Source: Macrophomina tecta (Eukaryota > Ascomycota > Dothideomycetes > Botryosphaeriales > Botryosphaeriaceae). From it: 64,000 bases of DNA. Positions 58,992 to 64,000 of this stretch are shown in pieces. Made by a program: the position numbers and the translations under genes. Under the pieces are notes generated by a model. The model made no database searches and was not told where the DNA came from. It saw nothing but the letters and a program-made list of their open reading frames with translations. Location of the stretch: the NCBI GenBank assembly GCA_024180945.1, contig JAKSGN010000041.1, forward strand, positions 1,054,001 through 1,118,000, in the 5' to 3' direction. Each line of letters opens with the position of its first letter. Within the stretch, counting starts at the first letter, position 1.

Positions 58992-61454
58992 ATGTCCGAC
59001 TCCAAGATTCTCGAGCTCGCTGAGCAGGCCGCCCACGAGATCGACCGCGGCGGCTACCAGCGAGCGGCCGAGCTGCTGCGCGAGGCCTCCGCCATCGACT
59101 CCGAGAGCGCGGTGCTCAGGGACGCGTGGCAGCGCCTGCAGCACGAGGAGAGCCGCGGGCCCTTCGTCCGCCTGGTCAAGAGCTATGTCAGCACCACCAA
59201 CGAGTCCGACGGCTCCGAGGCCGCCCGCCTCGTCGAGAACACCCAGCTCCCGCGCGACGTCGCCGAAGAGGCCATGCAGATCCTGATGGAGCTGACCGGA
59301 GAGGACCATCTCGCCGACAGAATCACCGCAGCCCTGCTGAGGACCCAGCTGCCCGCCCGCCAGTATCTCGCCGCCCAGCTCCGGGACCGCCCGCATGTGA
59401 CCTTTGAGCGCCTGTTCGACCGCGGTGATGACAGCATCGACGGCCTGTTCGCCGTCCTGCTGGACCCCAACTCCTGGACCTTCAAGGAAAAGCGCATCGA
59501 GGCCTTGCGCGACGTCTTCATGCTGTCTCTGGCCCAGATGATGGAGGCCGGCTTGGCCCATCCCGAGCGCGCCATGAAGGCCATCGCCCGCGCCCTGGCC
59601 GCCGAAGCAAACCATCTCAACGGCATCATCGACGCCGACGGCTTCGACGTTATTCTGTCCTCGCTCGACATCCGGCTACCCCTGTCGCTGCGGAGCCAGG
59701 CCACGCTTGCGACCGCGAAGCTGCTGGAGCTCTCGCCCGAGAATTCGCAGAAGCTAATAACGCGCTACGTGACGCACAAGGTGGCCGCTCCGACCACCGA
59801 CTGCTTGATCCAGGCCTTTTCTGCCGCCGCCGCCATTTTCCCCATTGCTCCCACCCAGGCTTCTGCCCTGTTTTTGACCCAGGGTTTCTTGGAAACGTTT
59901 GTGGACACCATCATCACTCGGGGGAGCCAGAGGCTTGAGCAGGCTGCCTTGGAGTTGTTGAGCGCCGCTTGCATCGACAAGAACTGCCGGGATGCCATCA
60001 ACAAGCATTGCAAGGACTGGCTCGAGGATCTCTCGCATTCCAGCGTCGATAAGAACAGAGCGAATAAGGCGGCGCTCATTCTCGTCAAGATCCACGAAAC
60101 TCCATTTGGTGACGACAGTGCCATGACCTCGGCCTCCGAGGACGAGCATCAGGACGAGTTGGTTGCGAGGTTCAAGAAGGTCGTGCTTGACTCTGACAAC
60201 ACCGTCAAGCAAGAGTCGGTCGAGGGATTGGCCTATTCGTCCCTGAAGCCGAGAGTGAAGGAAGAGCTAGCACGAGACAAGACCTTCCTAAGAGAGCTCG
60301 TCAAGGTGATGAGCGGGGAGGGTGTCCCCAAGCCCCTGATATTTGGTGGTATTACTATCTTCAGCAATCTCACAGCTTACCGCCCGGCCCGCACAGATGA
60401 ACAGAAGCGCATTGCCCAGCTCAAGGCCTACGCAAACACCAAGAAGCCGACGCCCGAGGATCCGCTAGAAAACGACGGCGTTGTAACCGTCCGCTGCAGT
60501 AGAGTCCTGCAAGCCGGCGTCGTTCCCCTGTTAGTCATGGAATGCAAGAGGGCTTCCCCGAGCGTCCTGTCGCAAATCCTCCAGATTTTCCTCAACCTCT
60601 CCAAGGAGCAAAAGCACCGCGGCACCATGGCACAGCAAGGTGCTGTAAAGGCCCTTATCCAAGTAACCGAAAGCGTCAATAAGACGGCCATCCACACGCA
60701 GTCCTCGTACTGCCAAAGCAATGCCCGCACCGCCTCGCACGCCCTCGCCCGCATCCTCATCTCCGTCAACCCCAACCACATCTTCGCCGCCAGCAGCGCG
60801 CTGCCTATCACGTCGGCCATCCGCCCGCTCGCTCAGCTGCTCGAAGACGACCCGACGCAGGACCAGCGCGACCTGCTCCCTGTGTTCGAGGCCCTCCTCG
60901 CCCTCACCAACCTCGCCTCCACCGACGACGACGCCCGCGACGCCATCATCAAGCTAGCCTGGCCCCGCGTCGAGGACCTTCTACTCGCAAATAACCCTCT
61001 AGTCCAGCGCGCCGCCGTCGAGCTCGTTTGCAACCTAATGGCCGGGCCCCGCGGCGTCTTGCTCTTCGCTGATGGAAGTCCTAAGGCGAGCCAGCGCCTG
61101 CACGTGCTGCTCGCGCTCGCAGATGTCGAGGACCTCGCTACGCGCAGGGCTGCTGGCGGTGCGCTCGCGATGCTGACGGAATGCTCGGATGCTGCGGCTG
61201 AGGCAGTGATTAAGCGGGAGAGGGGCGTCGAGATCTTGCTCGCGCTGGCGGGTGATGAGGCAAGCGAGGAGTTGAGGCATAGGGGCATCGTCTGCATCAA
61301 GAATTTGGTGAGCGCAGAGGGCGACGTCGGCGTCAGGGCGAGGGAGAAGGTGAAGGCGGAGGAGGGCGTGGAGGTTTTGAGGGGCGTGTTATTGAAGGAG
61401 AAGAATACAGTGATTTTGCAGGAGGGCGTGGAGGCATTGAAGGCACTGCAGTGA
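58992..61454 (+). CDS. cro1: UCS-domain myosin chaperone (CRO1 / She4 / Rng3 / UNC-45 type)
   Basis: A single exon of 820 residues, starting MSDSKILELAEQAAHEIDRG. The N-terminal part is helical without TPR residues as in other fungal members; armadillo-like helical repeats fill the rest. The C-terminal UCS region is recognisable in NLTAYRPARTDEQKRIAQLK, LVMECKRASPSVLSQILQIF, AVELVCNLMAGPRGVLLFAD and ASEELRHRGIVCIKNLV. Members fold and stabilise myosin motor domains with Hsp90, so the protein is expected at actin patches and contractile rings and to affect polarity and septation. The ATG fits the conserved N terminus; the frame stays open upstream to 58824 across the divergent promoter. A 23-nt T run follows the stop. 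Confidence 0.93.
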   Translation: MSDSKILELAEQAAHEIDRGGYQRAAELLREASAIDSESAVLRDAWQRLQHEESRGPFVRLVKSYVSTTNESDGSEAARLVENTQLPRDVAEEAMQILMELTGEDHLADRITAALLRTQLPARQYLAAQLRDRPHVTFERLFDRGDDSIDGLFAVLLDPNSWTFKEKRIEALRDVFMLSLAQMMEAGLAHPERAMKAIARALAAEANHLNGIIDADGFDVILSSLDIRLPLSLRSQATLATAKLLELSPENSQKLITRYVTHKVAAPTTDCLIQAFSAAAAIFPIAPTQASALFLTQGFLETFVDTIITRGSQRLEQAALELLSAACIDKNCRDAINKHCKDWLEDLSHSSVDKNRANKAALILVKIHETPFGDDSAMTSASEDEHQDELVARFKKVVLDSDNTVKQESVEGLAYSSLKPRVKEELARDKTFLRELVKVMSGEGVPKPLIFGGITIFSNLTAYRPARTDEQKRIAQLKAYANTKKPTPEDPLENDGVVTVRCSRVLQAGVVPLLVMECKRASPSVLSQILQIFLNLSKEQKHRGTMAQQGAVKALIQVTESVNKTAIHTQSSYCQSNARTASHALARILISVNPNHIFAASSALPITSAIRPLAQLLEDDPTQDQRDLLPVFEALLALTNLASTDDDARDAIIKLAWPRVEDLLLANNPLVQRAAVELVCNLMAGPRGVLLFADGSPKASQRLHVLLALADVEDLATRRAAGGALAMLTECSDAAAEAVIKRERGVEILLALAGDEASEELRHRGIVCIKNLVSAEGDVGVRAREKVKAEEGVEVLRGVLLKEKNTVILQEGVEALKALQ

Positions 61455-62370
61455 GAGTGGGGGAGATGAGAGTTGATTTACGGAGCATTTTCCTTTTTTT
61501 TTTTTTTTTTTTTTTTGTTCGAATACGGGACCTTGGGAAAGGTTTTGGATGATGTGAGGCATGGATGAGCATTCTTTTTACGAGAAAAGAAAAAAGCATT
61601 GAGAACTTTTGGAGAGATCGTCTCTGGGTATTAACATCGGAAGTCACGGCTGGTTGTATCTCTCCTTCCTGTTTCTGCGTTCCGGATCTGCAATTTTCAT
61701 TCCTGGAGTTAATCAGTAGCACTCGAGCACAGTAAGCTTCTTCGCGGTGTTAAGATGAAGTCTCTTTTTGGTTTCGTTTTCTCTATTGCATGTGGTATCT
61801 ATGGGACCGATCAAGATCGAGAATTACCAATATACGAAACGCTTGCTTGTCAACGGCGCGATGGTCCGGCATTTACCTTACTCTCTACGGGCCAGTCTCA
61901 GCGTTCCTTCGCCAATGCACAATTGTAAAATCATTTCCCAGTGCCTGTAGGGAGTTGAATTAGCGGTCCGGACGAAAAGCGTAATCAGCTAATTGCGAAC
62001 ATTCGCGTCCGGACGAATGCTTCAACTCTCCACCAACGACCGTCCCCGTTCTTTGCTGCAAGCTCTCCCCATGAACGAATCCGGACCATGCCGTGTGCTC
62101 TCTTCCTGCCAAACGCATCTACTCACCTGCCTCAACGCACCCTCCCCCTTTCTTCTGCCGCCCATCCTGCTCTTTGCATTCCCTCCTCCCTCAACACACA
62201 CCAAAACGCCGCCACACCGCCGCCTTTGCCCTCAGCACCGCCCGCTCGTCCACAATCACTTCCTTACCCGCCAAGCGACCATACCAAATCAAACCTTCCA
62301 ATAAAACGCCGTTGAGACTGGTTTGCAGTATAGATATTAATTTACTTTCCAACCACTCCATCAACAAGAC
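61455..62370. other. Intergenic, T-rich 3' flank then tRNA upstream region
   Basis: T run at 61494-61516 soon after the UCS stop. No domain in the short frames between there and the tRNA. Confidence 0.6.
61494..61516. repeat. T23 homopolymer
   Basis: 23 consecutive T, 40 bases after the UCS gene stop. Confidence 0.85.
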
Positions 62371-62478
62371 GGTCGCTTAGCTCAGTTGGTTAGAGCGTGG
62401 TGCTAATAGCCTGGCAGTCCACTATAAGTGGACTAATAGTTAACGCCAAGGTCGCGAGTTCGACCCTCGTAGTGACCA
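62371..62478 (+). tRNA. tRNA-Ile (anticodon AAT) with a 34-nt intron
   Basis: Exons 62371-62408 and 62443-62478 fold as a cloverleaf of 74 nt. Acceptor stem GGTCGCT pairs with AGTGACC, then discriminator A. The D arm is AGCTC..GAGC. The anticodon stem TGGTG pairs with CGCCA around loop CTAATAA (anticodon AAT at 62405-62407). The T arm is GCGAG..CTCGT with loop TTCGACC. The intron sits one base 3' of the anticodon, the canonical position. The A box is near 62378-62389 and the B box near 62456-62466. The intron contains a perfect 8-bp inverted repeat. Confidence 0.93.
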
Positions 62479-63501
62479 CTTCAATTTTTTTTGTTCTTCC
62501 AGCACCTGGAGTACTCTTTTGTAGCATTGGCGGGACTGTTGGTAGTGGTTAGGGACTGACGGGGACTAGAGGGAGACCGGATGGGGACTGTGGTGTGGTG
62601 AAGGTGGTGGTGGTGGTAAAGTTCCTTTTTAGCTTTTGGCTGGGGGAAAGGGAAAGGGTGAAGTCGGACTGAGAATCGGCCAGAAGGCGTTGGTGACAGA
62701 GGGAGGGAAAAGAACAAGTGTGCTGCGTCGGTGGCCGCGTTGGGGTAGAAATGCCTTCTTCTACTTTGCATCGAGCCTGCTAGATAGGGTGTGTTCATTT
62801 CTCTGCTTAGAGCTACGCGGAAATGAGCGTCTTTGTTTCAGAAGACACAGTACCCAATAGCACGCCAAAAGCTATTCAACTTATCTAGGCGAAAATAGCC
62901 TAGGAATATATTCAGTAATATCGGTTTTCTCTCGTTTGCCCGTGATCCATTAGATGTGTAGGCTGCATGCAGCGCGATAGTGAAAGCCAGAAGAGCGTCA
63001 GGAAACCAATGCCCCCCCTTCTTCACCGCATCAGTGACGGGAAATTGCATACATAGTGCAACAAACATTCCATTCCATGTTTACGCATCAGGTGCAACGA
63101 GGCGAGGAATCGTGCAAAGCAGCAACGCATCTAAACCGAAGAAGACCAACTCTGCGACCAAGTGGGCTAGAAGCATTGAACAAATAGACACAACGACGGT
63201 ATAGAATATGACAACGGTACGGGTCAAACCGCCTGGAGCACGGCATTGACAATAGAAAAGCCGACAAATGAACGTATAAATGGTATGAAGAAATTAAATA
63301 TTAAGCAACACATACAAAATGTCCTGACATAGCCTTAAACCAGCATTGTCAAATAGAATAAACATGAAGTATTATCCCAATTCCCATCTTTTCAGGTTCC
63401 CAAATGTCCTTAATTTTTCGTTCCACCCTTTTTTTCTTGAGGGAAAAAGAAAAGAAAAATTTAGAGACATTAATTGCAGATTGCTGCTCTTTTTCGATTC
63501 T
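62479..63501. other. Intergenic, nothing recognised
   Basis: Spacer between the tRNA and the 3' end of the chitin-binding gene. Short frames only. Confidence 0.6.
62485..62492 (+). terminator. RNA polymerase III terminator (T8)
   Basis: Eight T starting seven bases after the tRNA 3' end. Confidence 0.8.
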
Positions 63502-64000
63502 TTAGAAGTAACATCCGGAACTGAACTTCTTCTGGCACCTGACAGCGCAAGACATGACAGACGAGCCGCATAAGCCCCACATGCTGCAGCAGGAGCCGAA
63601 CTTGGAGCCGGCGCACGTCTGGCCGCCGTTGCTGGTGCCACAGAGACCCTTGGTGCTGACGTTGGACGAAGGCGTCGGGTTCGTCGCAGTAGGAGCGGTC
63701 GAGGAAGAAGAGGGCTTCACAGCCGAAGGGGAGGTTGCAATGCTAGTAGGGGCGGAGGAGGGTGCCTTTACTGTGGAGCTTGTCAGCGTCGATCCTCCGG
63801 TGGCAGCTCCAGTGGTGGCCTGAGATGAAGTTACTTGGGAAGTGCCGCAGGTTCCAAACCCGGCGTTGCATCCCGTGCCGCAGTAATCACTGGTGGATCC
63901 ACTGTAGTGTTTGGTTTAGCATTTGATTTCTTACCATCCGGAGTTCGGGATGTAAACTTACCACCAGCCGGCCTGGGAGCAGCAGTCGCCGAAAGTTGAG
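63502..64000 (-). CDS. Chitin-binding (hevein-type, CBM18) protein, 3' part
   Basis: Minus strand; the gene enters from the right edge and its start is outside the window. Two exons are visible: 64000-63962 and 63901-63502, joined over a 60-nt intron (GTAAGT...TACAG). The first hevein domain reads STFGDCCSQAGW-CGSTSDYCGTGC across the junction, the canonical chitin-recognition pattern. A Ser/Thr/Pro linker of ~55 residues follows, then a second domain LCGTSNGGQTC...FGSCCSMWGLCG, ending with SSGCYF. Type-1 chitin-binding domains occur in secreted or wall-bound fungal proteins, either bare lectin-like proteins or chitinases and deacetylases; no catalytic part is seen here. A secretion signal would lie outside the window. 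Confidence 0.88.

Noticed and set aside
58104..59615. 503-codon minus-strand frame across the Cpd1/UCS promoter
   Set aside because: It is antisense to the UCS gene's N terminus and out of frame with the Cpd1 exon; a GC-bias shadow.
1..64000. Search for CRISPR arrays, bacterial operons, intact transposons, 5S rRNA and biosynthetic gene clusters
   Set aside because: None seen. The window reads as an ordinary ascomycete chromosome segment, and I could not support a claim of a new multi-gene system.

Overview
The window is nuclear DNA of a filamentous ascomycete (Pezizomycotina). The protein families, the short introns (mostly 40-120 nt, GTRNGT donors, CTAAC/CTAAT branch points, YAG acceptors) and the pyrimidine-rich leaders all point that way. 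The gene set (Ssk2/SskB-type MAPKKK, CRO1/UNC-45-type UCS protein, Mep2-type ammonium transporter, CUS2, Puf6, RIC1, Kcs1) is ordinary for the group. A Dothideomycete-like host is possible, but I cannot prove the class from sequence alone. Genes are separated by long GC-rich spacers and many homopolymer tracts.

Layout. 0-9 kb: vps25 (ESCRT-II), a decayed coiled-coil gene, and a pyridoxamine-phosphate-oxidase-like protein. 9-21.3 kb: three large plus-strand genes, Kcs1-type inositol hexakisphosphate kinase, RIC1, and a fungal transcription-factor-like protein without a zinc cluster. 22-31.5 kb: an I78 inhibitor-like protein, a tiny Cys-rich ORF, a single-pass membrane protein with an 18-nt microexon, and an uncharacterised 234-aa protein. 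32.4-34.6 kb: Puf6. 34.6-40.4 kb: gene-poor. 40.4-46.4 kb: a mucin-like membrane protein, CUS2, and a Mep2-type ammonium permease. 46.4-50.9 kb: a long divergent spacer with AGATAAG sites. 50.9-61.5 kb: SskB MAPKKK, argininosuccinate synthase with TGACTCA/TGACTC sites upstream, a cyclic phosphodiesterase of the 2H family, and the UCS-domain myosin chaperone. 62.4 kb: an intron-containing tRNA-Ile(AAT). 63.5 kb to the end: the 3' part of a two-domain hevein-type chitin-binding protein.

The genes do not form a cluster or operon-like system. They are housekeeping, trafficking, signalling and nitrogen-metabolism genes in usual eukaryotic arrangement. The only functional theme is nitrogen: the permease has GATA-factor-type sites and the arginine gene has Gcn4/CpcA-type sites. 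I found no secondary-metabolite cluster, no intact transposon and no convincing undescribed system. The most unusual items are very small exons, a hairpin in the tRNA intron, a duplicated 30-bp block in the gene-poor region, and several conserved-looking genes of unknown function. Exon boundaries were derived by hand from reading-frame continuity and splice motifs.
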